This document shows, in pieces, positions 55,814 to 64,000 of a stretch of DNA of 64,000 nucleotides. Each line of letters opens with the position of its first letter. The first letter of the stretch is position 1. Source of the stretch: Phytopseudomonas dryadis (lineage in GTDB: Bacteria; Pseudomonadota; Gammaproteobacteria; Pseudomonadales; Pseudomonadaceae). The stretch is taken from NCBI RefSeq assembly GCF_004327355.1, contig NZ_QJUM01000015.1:1-64000 (forward strand), written 5' to 3'. The position numbers were made by a program, and so were the translations under genes. The notes under the pieces are model-generated. The model was not told where the DNA came from and searched no databases. It worked only from the letters and a program-made list of their open reading frames with translations.

Positions 55814-56185
55814 TCACTGCGGTGAAGACGCGGTCAAACCGCCGCACGGAGCCGCCGGGCCGCCGGTCAGCGCTTCCACGTTATCGAGTACGCTATGCCC
55901 CTGGTTGATCTTCTGCGCATCCTCGGCATTGCGCATGGCCGTGCTCACGGTGTTGTTCATGTTCTGCCGCGTCTGCATCAGCGAGGTACCGATCTCCAGC
56001 AGGCTGCGCCCAGTGGAAATCAGGCTGGCGGTCGCGTCGGGCGTGCAAGGCGAATTGGCGCCGGCCAGTTGCGTCGTGGCGTTGCCCTGCAAGCCCTGGG
56101 TCTGGGTGTTCTGCGGCAGGCAGCCCGCAGTGGCGGCGAGCAGCGTGATAAGGGCAGACGTGGAGAAAACTCCTTTGGCGTTCAT
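55814..56185 (-). CDS. Small lipoprotein with coiled region
   Basis: This 123-aa protein has a signal peptide and lipobox (LAATAGC, Cys near residue 21). A Gln/Thr-rich part follows, then a helical stretch (TASLISTGRSLLEIGTSLMQ). It should be anchored in the envelope. AAGGA lies upstream of the ATG of MNAKGVF; the long open frame before it runs into the tRNA fragment. Function unknown. Confidence 0.75.
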   Translation of the reverse strand: MNAKGVFSTSALITLLAATAGCLPQNTQTQGLQGNATTQLAGANSPCTPDATASLISTGRSLLEIGTSLMQTRQNMNNTVSTAMRNAEDAQKINQGHSVLDNVEALTGGPAAPCGGLTASSPQ

Positions 56186-56537
56186 CGTGGGATCCTTTGC
56201 TGTTCGTTGCACGCTTCCCGCTGTTCGGAAAGGGCTTGTAAGGGGCACTGGGGGGAGCACCTGGGCAGGGAGTGTAGGAAGCGCAAACCGCCTTCGAAAT
56301 AGTACGGCTGTACTAGCCAGGGCCCGAATCCGGCCAAACACGAGAACTGCTTCGCAGAACGCGACGATGCCCGGCCAGGCATTCGACCGGACATGAAAAA
56401 GCCGCGCAGTGCGCGGCTTTGAAGGTGGTGGGCCCACACGGACTCGAACCGTGGAGCAAAGGATTATGGGGTGCCGTTGCCAAGAACAGATTTATTTTCT
56501 ACACGGAAGTTCTGTGATCGTGTCATTGCCGTGCCTT
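56186..56537. other. Intergenic region carrying the left insertion junction
   Basis: No gene seen. Contains the promoter of the lipoprotein gene and the left copy of the tRNA-derived direct repeat (56392-56468), where the inserted DNA begins. Confidence 0.7.
56392..56468. repeat. Left direct repeat: orphan tRNA 3' fragment plus terminator
   Basis: Matches 58852-58928 except for one base (G instead of C at about 56456). After GGATTATG it diverges from the tRNA gene. This is the presumed displaced attachment site. Confidence 0.85.
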
Positions 56538-57308
56538 TCAAAGGCTCTGCATGGTTCTGCATTTGGGAAACGTCGAACAGCCCCAGAATTGCTGCCCTGT
56601 CTTGGCACCTGACTTTATCGTACGAATCACCAAGGCGTTGCCGCATTTCGGGCACTGCCGTTCGGCTGTCGGATCGCTACGGCGTTTAAGGTTTTGCACA
56701 TGCTCGCGGTGAGTGGCGAGGGTCGGCGCGCGGCGGCCGGTTTGCAGAGCTTGCAGCATGGCGTCGACTTCAGCCTCGCTGAATACCGGCTGCTGGAATG
56801 ACTTGATATAGCGGATAAAGCCGATGCCCTGGGTCACGTTGGCTGGCACCTCAGTTTTGAAGCTACTGCCGCCGACAAAGGTGATGACTGAGTGCAGGCG
56901 TTCGGGGTTAACGCCAAGGGTGGCTTCCAGTGCTTTGAGGTGCTTGTAGTTCTGGCGTAGTGGGTTCTGGAATTTGAAGGTGCGTTTGTAGAGCTTCTGC
57001 GTCCACTGCGCCTGCTTCTCGCTGCCGAATATCCAGCCGCTCATGTTCTTCGTTTCCAGCACGAAGATGCCGTAAGGTGAGAGGAATACGTGGTCGATCT
57101 GCGTGGTGCCGTCCGGCGTGTTCAGCGTGACATTGTGCAGGCGGCGGTAGGTCTGTTTATCCAGCTGCCAATGGGCGAATAGCCGCACCAGGAGTTCGCC
57201 GATATGGCCCTTGCCCCAAGGTGACTTGAGCAGGCCGACCAGCAGCATCAGAGGGATAAGCCAGACCAGCATGCCCCAGACCTGCGCGATGATGGGTGTG
57301 AAGTCCAT
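56538..57308 (-). CDS. NERD-domain protein with C-terminal zinc ribbon
   Basis: This 256-aa protein has an N-terminal hydrophobic segment (about 8-26), then a NERD (nuclease-related) domain (about 33-150). The restriction-like core is IDHVFLSPYGIFVLETKN. The C-terminus is a topoisomerase-type zinc ribbon (CPKCGNALVIRT, then GCSTFPKC). NERD proteins occur in defence islands. The nuclease residues D and ExK are present. It lies on the tRNA-flanked insert with the Fic gene, same strand, about 106 bases downstream of it. Confidence 0.85.
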   Translation of the reverse strand: MDFTPIIAQVWGMLVWLIPLMLLVGLLKSPWGKGHIGELLVRLFAHWQLDKQTYRRLHNVTLNTPDGTTQIDHVFLSPYGIFVLETKNMSGWIFGSEKQAQWTQKLYKRTFKFQNPLRQNYKHLKALEATLGVNPERLHSVITFVGGSSFKTEVPANVTQGIGFIRYIKSFQQPVFSEAEVDAMLQALQTGRRAPTLATHREHVQNLKRRSDPTAERQCPKCGNALVIRTIKSGAKTGQQFWGCSTFPKCRTMQSL

Positions 57309-57414
57309 TTCCTGACCTTCGGTAATCCTGAGTTACCCGAATATTACCGAAACTTGGCGTAATGGCACGATAGTATTGCAGTGATTGGGCATACGCCGAT
57401 GCCGGCCATGGTTT

Positions 57415-58554
57415 TCAGATTGCGGCGTTGCCAGGACTATTAACTTGATAACGGGTGCTACGCCCACCACCAGGCAGTCGAACGATGCAGCCTTTTTCCA
57501 GAAGGTCGCCCAGGTGACGGGTTGCGGTAGCTTTGGATACCTTGGCCACGGCCTGATATTGGGCGGCGCTGATACCGTTCTCGAAGCCGTGTTCGCCGCC
57601 ATCGAGCAAGCGGTTGAGCACTTTGATTTGTTCGGCTGACAGGGCATGCCCACGGTGCGCCTGCCAGAAGCGCGCCTTGGCCAGCACCCGGTCGATGCGG
57701 GCGAGGGCCTGCTCCAAGCTCTTGAGTAGTGTGCCGAGAAACCACTGCAGCCAGGCAGTGATATCCACTGTGCCTTTCTGGCTGGCTTCGAGGATGCGGT
57801 AATAGCCGGCGCGGTCGTCGAGGATGCTCGCCGACATGGCGTAAAAGCGGATGGCCTGCTGATCACCCTGAGCCAATGCCAGGTCGGTGATAGCGCGAGT
57901 CAAGCGACCGTTACCGTCATCGAAGGGGTGCAGAGTGACGAACCAGAAATGGGCGATGCCGGCGCGCAGCAACGGATCGAGACTGGTATCGCTGCGGCTA
58001 TTCTCGAACCAGGCGAGGAAGTCGGCCAGTTGTTCTTCCAGTCCGGTTCGTGGCGGGGCTTCGAAGTGCACGGTAGGGCGTTCGAGGCGGCCGGAAACGA
58101 CCTGCATCGGCTCGTCGCCACGCAGTGTGCCAATGCGTAGTGGGCGGGCCAGCAGGTTGTCGCCGCTGGGGAACAGCCAGCCGTGCCAGCCATATAGTCG
58201 CTGTAGATCAAGTGGTTGCTGGTGTGTGCTGGTGGCATCGAGCAGCAATTCTGCCAGGCCTTCGGAGCGGGCCGTGGTTCGGCCTTCCTCACCAAGCCCC
58301 AAACGCCGCGCTAAGGATGAGCGCACCGAGCTGACATCCAACTGCTCGCCCTCGATGGCTGATGAGGTGATGATGTTCTGCAGCAGGGCATCCAGGCTGC
58401 TCTGCGCTTCGTTATCGCTACCGACGGCACTTAGCATGCCGAGCAAGCGCCCCTGAGACTGAGTACAGGCGCGTAGCAGCGGGGCAAGTGGTTCGGCTTG
58501 CCAGTTGAAGTGCGGCCAATTGGGCTGCTGCCAGATCCAGAGGGGTTCGCTCAT
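57415..58554 (-). CDS. Fic-family protein with N-terminal inhibitory motif and C-terminal winged helix
   Basis: A 379-aa protein. The Fic motif HPFDDGNGRLTR near residue 210 has the catalytic His and the ATP-binding GNGR, so AMP transfer to a target hydroxyl is expected. The inhibitory helix motif SSAIEGE near residue 64 is intact, making it a self-inhibited (class II) Fic protein. A winged helix lies at the C-terminus (about 320-370, KVSKATATRHLGDLLEKG). Two palindromes upstream suggest autoregulation. AT-richer than the core genes. Confidence 0.9.
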   Translation of the reverse strand: MSEPLWIWQQPNWPHFNWQAEPLAPLLRACTQSQGRLLGMLSAVGSDNEAQSSLDALLQNIITSSAIEGEQLDVSSVRSSLARRLGLGEEGRTTARSEGLAELLLDATSTHQQPLDLQRLYGWHGWLFPSGDNLLARPLRIGTLRGDEPMQVVSGRLERPTVHFEAPPRTGLEEQLADFLAWFENSRSDTSLDPLLRAGIAHFWFVTLHPFDDGNGRLTRAITDLALAQGDQQAIRFYAMSASILDDRAGYYRILEASQKGTVDITAWLQWFLGTLLKSLEQALARIDRVLAKARFWQAHRGHALSAEQIKVLNRLLDGGEHGFENGISAAQYQAVAKVSKATATRHLGDLLEKGCIVRLPGGGRSTRYQVNSPGNAAI

Positions 58555-58570
58555 GGGTTTTGCTCATTTG

Positions 58571-58633
58571 TGAGCCGATTAGCGAGTCTATTCGGCTCAT
58601 TGCGTGAGCTGATTGTGCGGGCTATTTGGCTCA
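58571..58633 (-). promoter_or_regulatory. Two tandem palindromes upstream of the Fic gene
   Basis: TGAGCCGA (58571) pairs with TCGGCTCA (ending 58599), and TGAGCTGA (58605) pairs with TTTGGCTCA (ending 58633). The two sites are about 34 bp apart and share TGAGCYGATT on the left arm and GGCTCA on the right arm. They lie just before the start and are likely operators for the protein's own winged helix (inferred). Confidence 0.6.
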
Positions 58634-58851
58634 CTGTCTAATCAGTCATGAGAAATCTTATCCATCCTGCTTTAGGCGTGAAGCTTGCCAGGTAGGTAGG
58701 AGGCTATTGGTTCTGGCTGTAGTTGTGCTTGCTTCAGGGGCCTTCCAGATACCGGCTTCCGCTTTGACGGTGATGGTCATCTCCAGTGCACCTAGAGGCG
58801 TACCGACACTGTGCCGATTGTGTCCGGCTGGTTTAGCGGTTTTTCGGCAGG
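58634..58851. other. Right end of the insertion, no gene seen
   Basis: About 220 bases between the Fic gene operators and the right repeat. A 76-codon frame crosses it without a recognisable domain. No recombinase remnant is visible. Confidence 0.5.
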
Positions 58852-58855
58852 CATG

Positions 58856-58880
58856 AAAAAGCCGCGCAGTGCGCGGCTTT
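58856..58880 (-). terminator. Terminator of the tRNA transcript
   Basis: AAAGCCGCGC, AGT, GCGCGGCTTT, followed on the minus strand by TTTTT. The same hairpin is duplicated at 56396-56420. Confidence 0.85.
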
Positions 58881-58885
58881 GAAGG

Positions 58886-58962
58886 TGGTGGGCCCACACG
58901 GACTCGAACCGTGGACCAAAGGATTATGAGTCCTCTGCTCTAACCAACTGAGCTATAGGCCC
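58886..58962 (-). tRNA. tRNA with CAU anticodon, probably tRNA-Ile2
   Basis: A 77-nt gene including encoded CCA. It folds as a cloverleaf with acceptor GGGCCTA/TGGGCCC, D-arm TAGCTCAGTTGGTTAGAGCA, anticodon loop CTCATAA and T-arm with GTTCGAGTC. Base pairs C4-G69 and C5-G68 are those that the lysidine-forming enzyme TilS uses in tRNA-Ile2, so isoleucine is favoured over elongator methionine. Its 3' end is the target of the neighbouring insertion. Confidence 0.9.
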
Positions 58963-59370
58963 CCAGAAGGCCGGCGGATTATACCGATGCGGTTGGTTCT
59001 GCGCCAACGCAATGCACGGCAGGTTCCATGCCGGCGTCCGGCGCAGGGAAAAAGCGCCGCGGTTTCTCTTCTGTGGGGCTGGTGGACGTTCTATCGCAGG
59101 CAAAAAGAAGCCCGGCTTTTGCCTAATGCCAGTCAGTTAAGCGTTTGGCCCGCAAAACGGCGGCTTGCCCTGGTCCTGTAGGAGCCGTGACCCCGCGGCG
59201 ATTGCTGGCCATGACACGCTTTGTGCAATGGCCACCATCGCATCGCGCCGAGGTCGACGCTCCTACACGGGCGGCGGTTCGCCGCTCTTCTGTAGACGCC
59301 CCCTGCTCCTACAAAACCTTATCTGATCGGCATTGGGCTTTTGCCGGGCTTCTCGCTTGCAGCGCTGCGC
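58963..59370. other. Gene-free stretch between the tRNA and glyA
   Basis: No gene seen. Contains the tRNA promoter and the second copy of the 176-bp composite element. Confidence 0.7.
59129..59304. repeat. 176-bp composite element containing a REPIN, copy 2 (inverted relative to copy 1)
   Basis: REP arms at 59178 (GTAGGAGCCGTGACC) and ending 59266 (GTCGACGCTCCTAC). Outside the arms, AGTTAAGCGTTTGGCCCGC and GCGGCGGTTCGCCGCTCTT match copy 1 at 5298-5473 in reverse complement, while the inner loop differs more. Confidence 0.8.
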
Positions 59371-60624
<1,254 letters not shown>

Positions 60625-60793
60625 GGCAATCCCCTGAGAGAAATCAGTTGGGCGGTTGAAAGAGGGGGCGAATTCTAACGCATCCGGTGTGGCCAGGCAT
60701 ATGAAGCGTGATCATGCGCAGGATAAGCGGCGCTCACGAGCCTGGCCGGCGCCGTGGTCGGCCCGGGAGAGGCAGGGCAAACGGGAGGCGCGG

Positions 60794-63700
60794 CTAGTCG
60801 AGCATGAACAGGCTCAGGCCGCAGAACTGCGCTTCGAACTGGTGGGCGGGCATCGGCCGGCCGAGCAGGTAGCCCTGCACTTCATCGCAGTCGTGGCCGC
60901 GCAGGAAGTCGAGTTGAGCCTGGGTTTCCACGCCCTCGGCGATCACCGTCAGGTTGAGGCTGTGCGCCATGGCGATGATCGCCCGGGCGATCTGGCCGTC
61001 CTGTTCGCCCTGGGGCAGGCCGTCGACGAAGCTGCGGTCGATTTTCAGCACGTCGATGGGGAACTGCTTGAGGTAGTTGAGCGAGGAATAGCCGGTGCCG
61101 AAGTCGTCGATGGCGATGCACAGGCCCAGGTTCTTCAGGTCGTTGAGCGTCTGCATGGCGCTGGCCACGTCCTGCATCAGGATGCTCTCGGTCAGTTCCA
61201 GCTCCAGGCAGGCCGGGTGGATGCCACTGTCGTTGAGGATGCGTGCGATGCGCCGATTCAGGTCGCCCTCGGCGAACTGGCGGGCCGACAGGTTCACCGA
61301 GACCTTCGGCACGCGTACCTTGTTGCCGTGCCAGCGGCTCAACTGGCGGCAGGCTTCGGCGAGCACCCATTCGCCGACCTGTACCACCAGGCCGAGTTCT
61401 TCGAGCACCGGGATGAAGGCGTCCGGCGCCACCAGGCCGCGCTTGGGGTGCTGCCAGCGCAACAGGGCCTCGACCCCGGTGAGGCGCTTGCCGTTGCCGG
61501 AGAACTGCGGCTGGTAATAGAGCACGAATTCGCCCTGTTCCAGGGCGTGGCGCAGGTCGCTTTCCAGCTCCAGGCGCTCCAGGGCGCTGGCGTTCATGTC
61601 CGCCTGGTAGAACTGGAAGTTGTTCTTGCCACGCTCCTTGGCGTGGTACATGGCGGTATCGGCGTTCTTCATCAGCTGGCTCAGCTCCTTGCCATCCTGC
61701 GGGCTCAGGGCGATGCCGATGCTGGCGGTGACGAAGAATTCACGCCCCTCGAGGACGAACGGCCGGGCCAGGCTGGCGAGGATCTGCTCGGCGACATGGA
61801 TCGCCCGGTGCAGGGCGCCGTCACGCTGGGCGTTGGACTGCAGCAGCAGGGTGAATTCGTCGCCACCCATGCGCGCCACGGTGTCGTCATCGGCGACACA
61901 GGCGGCCAGGCGCACCGCCACGTCCTTGAGCATGCGGTCGCCGGCGGCGTGGCCGAGGGAGTCGTTGATCGGCTTGAAACGGTCGAGGTCGAGGAACATC
62001 AGTACCACCCACCCCTGATGCCGTTCGGCATGCTGCAGGGCGGTGTGCAGGCGATCCTGGAACAGGGTGCGGTTGGGCAACTGGGTCAGGGCGTCGTAGT
62101 AGGCCAGGCGGTGGATGCGCTGTTCGCTGGCCTTGCGTTCGCTGATGTCGCTGAAGAAGCACACATAGCTGACCAGGTCGCCTTCCTCGTCATGCACGGC
62201 AGTGATGCCGACCCAGGACGGGAAGTGCTCGCCGGTGCGGCGCTTGAGCCAGATCTCGCCTTCCCAGCTACCGCGCTGGTTGAGCTGCGTGAGTACGTAG
62301 TTGAAGTGGCTGCTTTGCTGGCTGTCGGCGGTGAGCATGCCCGGCAACTGGTCGAGCACCTGCTCCGAGCTGTAGCCGGTGACGCGGCTGAAGGCCTTGT
62401 TGACCTGGACGATGTAGCCGGCCGGGTCGGTCACCAGAATCGCCGCCGTGGAGTGTTCGAAAACGGTCGCGGCCATGCGCAGGTCCTTTTCCGCGCGGCG
62501 CTGCTGGGAAATGTCGCGGCCGACGCCGAGCAGGCCTTCGAAGCGGCCGTTCTCGTCCCACATTGGCACCAGGCGCAGTTCCACCGGGATCTTGCGCCCG
62601 TCGGCGCGCAGGCAGTCGAACACGAACAGCTTGGGCTTGAGCTGGCCGCGCAGTTCGGTCAGTTGCTGCGGGCTACCCAGGGCGGCGCCGATGCGATCGA
62701 GCAGGCCATAAAGACCGGCCAACTGCTGCGGATTGGTCGCCATGCCCTGGAAGCCGTTGTCCTGTACCCATTGTGCGCTGTAACCGAGTACCGGCTCCAC
62801 CGAGGGGCTGACGTAGTTGAGTGCCAGGGCGCTGTCGGTGGAGAAGATCACGTCGCTGATGCTTTCGGCCAGCAGGCGGTAACGTCGCTCGCTGTCTCTC
62901 AGCGATTCGCTGCGCTCGATCTGTTCGGTGATGTCCTTGGCCACGCCGATCATGCGGCCGACACGTCCGTTGGCTTCGCGGGAGAGGGCCTGTTCACGGA
63001 TGCTGAACCAGCGCCAGGTGCCGTCCCGGTGGCGTCCGCGGAACTGGGATTCGAGCTGTATGCCGTTGCCGATCACCGTCTGCAGGTTACGGATACGCCA
63101 GTAAAAGTCGCTGTCATCGGGGTGGATGATGCGCTCCCAGAAGTGCTCGCCCATGGCTTTTATCTGGGCGTTGTCGTAGCCCAGTTTGGAACCGATGTCG
63201 TGGTTGCTGAAGAGCAGCCTCCGGCTGGGGATATCGTTCACGTAAAGCGTGTCCGGCACCGCGCGCACCACGTCCGCCCAGAAGCGTTCGCGCTCGACCA
63301 GGGACAGCTCGATGCGTTTGCGGCTGGTGATGTCGCTGATGCTCAGGGTGACCGCATGCAGGTCCTGTGCGCTTTCCGGCAGGCGCATGACCAGCCACAG
63401 GTGGCGGTCGAGACCGTTGGGCGCGCTGATCTGGCTTTCCAGTTCGAGCTGGCCGCCACCGTCGAGCAGGGCGGCGATCAGTTGCACGCGGAAGCCCTCG
63501 GGGTTCAGCGCGCCGCGGTCGATCAGCAGTTGCCAGGCCTGTTTGGCGGAGTTCACCCCGAGCAGGCGCAGGGCGACCTGGTTGGTCTCGGTGAAACGCA
63601 TGCGCTTGAGCAGTTCGCCATGTTGCTGCGGGTGCTCCTGCAGCCAGGGCAGCAGTTGGGCGCCGCAGTTGAGGCCCTCGGCCTTGAGGTAATGGTAGAG

Positions 63701-64000
63701 CTCGGCGAGGTCGAGCACGCAGAGCGCGGTGCCGGTGCCGTCGAAGATGTCCTGGTAGCGGCGCCGGGTTTCCTGCAGCACCTGGGTGGCGTGCTGCTCT
63801 TCGGTGACGTCGCGCAGTACCCAGACGAAGCCCAGGTGGCGGGCTTCGTCGCCTAGGTCGCTGCGGGTGATGTTGAACAGCCGGGTTTCGCCATTCTGCC
63901 TGACCTTGACCAGATCGGGCCCCAGGCCGCTGTGGAAGGCGGTGGCATGCAGCAGGAGCGGGTCGAGGCGCGGCAGCAGTTCGAGCAGGTGCCAGTCACG
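60794..64000 (-). CDS. morA: MorA-like PAS/GGDEF/EAL protein, 5' end outside the window
   Basis: At least 1068 residues are visible, open to the window edge; the N-terminus is missing. There are several PAS/PAC sensor repeats (for example YRLLAESISDVIFSTDS and LRMAATVFEHSTAAILVTD). A GGDEF domain (YYDALTQLPNRTL, ARMGGDEFTLLL) and an EAL domain (GVEALLRWQHP, ELTESILMQD, DDFGTGYSSLNYL, KIDRSFVDG, IAEGVETQ) follow. Both enzymatic signatures are intact, so synthesis and breakdown of c-di-GMP are possible. The position beside glyA and the domain order fit the motility regulator MorA. Confidence 0.85.
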   Translation of the reverse strand, partial: RDWHLLELLPRLDPLLLHATAFHSGLGPDLVKVRQNGETRLFNITRSDLGDEARHLGFVWVLRDVTEEQHATQVLQETRRRYQDIFDGTGTALCVLDLAELYHYLKAEGLNCGAQLLPWLQEHPQQHGELLKRMRFTETNQVALRLLGVNSAKQAWQLLIDRGALNPEGFRVQLIAALLDGGGQLELESQISAPNGLDRHLWLVMRLPESAQDLHAVTLSISDITSRKRIELSLVERERFWADVVRAVPDTLYVNDIPSRRLLFSNHDIGSKLGYDNAQIKAMGEHFWERIIHPDDSDFYWRIRNLQTVIGNGIQLESQFRGRHRDGTWRWFSIREQALSREANGRVGRMIGVAKDITEQIERSESLRDSERRYRLLAESISDVIFSTDSALALNYVSPSVEPVLGYSAQWVQDNGFQGMATNPQQLAGLYGLLDRIGAALGSPQQLTELRGQLKPKLFVFDCLRADGRKIPVELRLVPMWDENGRFEGLLGVGRDISQQRRAEKDLRMAATVFEHSTAAILVTDPAGYIVQVNKAFSRVTGYSSEQVLDQLPGMLTADSQQSSHFNYVLTQLNQRGSWEGEIWLKRRTGEHFPSWVGITAVHDEEGDLVSYVCFFSDISERKASEQRIHRLAYYDALTQLPNRTLFQDRLHTALQHAERHQGWVVLMFLDLDRFKPINDSLGHAAGDRMLKDVAVRLAACVADDDTVARMGGDEFTLLLQSNAQRDGALHRAIHVAEQILASLARPFVLEGREFFVTASIGIALSPQDGKELSQLMKNADTAMYHAKERGKNNFQFYQADMNASALERLELESDLRHALEQGEFVLYYQPQFSGNGKRLTGVEALLRWQHPKRGLVAPDAFIPVLEELGLVVQVGEWVLAEACRQLSRWHGNKVRVPKVSVNLSARQFAEGDLNRRIARILNDSGIHPACLELELTESILMQDVASAMQTLNDLKNLGLCIAIDDFGTGYSSLNYLKQFPIDVLKIDRSFVDGLPQGEQDGQIARAIIAMAHSLNLTVIAEGVETQAQLDFLRGHDCDEVQGYLLGRPMPAHQFEAQFCGLSLFMLD

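Larger units (their letters stand above)
56392..58928. mobile_element. 2.46-kb insertion bounded by a duplicated tRNA 3' end
   Basis: A 77-bp direct repeat lies at 56392-56468 and 58852-58928, offset 2460, with one mismatch. It consists of the terminator hairpin (AAAGCCGCGC, AGT, GCGCGGCTTT) plus the 3' part of the tRNA gene up to the anticodon loop. The tRNA at 58886-58962 is intact; the left copy is an orphan 3' fragment. Between them lie a NERD-domain gene and a Fic gene and no integrase. This is the signature of integration at a tRNA 3' end, or of a tandem duplication. Confidence 0.75.

Noticed and set aside
56392..56468. A second functional tRNA gene
   Set aside because: Only the 3' part is present; the sequence diverges at the anticodon loop, so no cloverleaf can form.
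60656..63856. Plus-strand open frame of 1066 codons opposite the morA-like gene
   Set aside because: It is the antisense of a gene with clear GGDEF and EAL motifs; high GC removes stops from the opposite strand. Its translation has no recognisable domain.

Overview
The window is chromosomal DNA from a high-GC gammaproteobacterium, almost certainly a Pseudomonas. The support is the complete bioBFHCD operon behind a BirA-type operator, creBC/creD, an amino-acid ABC transporter next to pip and dtd, glyA followed by a morA-like GGDEF/EAL gene, glcB, REP/REPIN intergenic elements and a PsrA-type operator. All gene identities come from reading the translated sequence; no database was searched.

Layout. 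1-450: a 179-bp tandem repeat. 450-8.2 kb: a lipoprotein, pip, dtd, a polar amino-acid ABC importer, a secreted retropepsin-like protease and a chemoreceptor. 8.2-13.8 kb: a four-unit non-coding array, creB, creC, a CBS-domain protein, creD and a small membrane protein. 14.0-15.3 kb: trhP. 15.4-18.3 kb: a compact, AT-richer defence-like patch on the minus strand. It holds an HsdR N-terminal fragment, a winged-helix protein, a nucleotidyltransferase, a frameshifted PP2C-like fragment and an Mrr-type nuclease, the last four tightly coupled. 18.4-23.6 kb: an exonuclease, a cNMP/CBS/DUF294 protein, a GH5 glucanase and an acyltransferase. 23.8-31.5 kb: glcB, a GcvR-like protein and a TonB receptor/anti-sigma/ECF sigma cell-surface signalling set with a Fur box. 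31.6-40 kb: rarD, srkA, a ModE-type regulator, comF and the biotin operon. 40-47 kb: two small or secreted-type proteins, a MITE-like element and two acyl-CoA dehydrogenases separated by a diguanylate cyclase. 47.3-51.4 kb: a deaminase, an orphan periplasmic binding protein, a 2OG-Fe(II) oxygenase and a LysR regulator. 51.5-54.3 kb: an overlapping operon of MOSC protein, 77-aa protein, aminotransferase and glutamine amidotransferase. 54.4-56.2 kb: an FMN reductase, a Pmp3-type peptide and a lipoprotein. 56.4-58.9 kb: a 2.46-kb insertion (NERD protein plus Fic protein) between direct repeats that duplicate the 3' end of a tRNA(CAU) gene. 59.4-64 kb: glyA and a morA-like gene that runs off the window.

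How the parts fit. Most of the window is ordinary core metabolism and sensing. The accessory parts are the defence-like patch, the tRNA-flanked Fic/NERD insert, the TonB signalling locus and the deaminase/oxygenase cluster. The strongest unexplained non-coding signals are three. The first is the array upstream of creB: four 96-bp cores, each with a TTATCCACA-like box, spaced 203, 328 and 203 bp. The second is a composite repeat found inverted in front of both genes of the divergent binding-protein/oxygenase pair. The third is a 176-bp composite REPIN-containing element present near both ends of the window.
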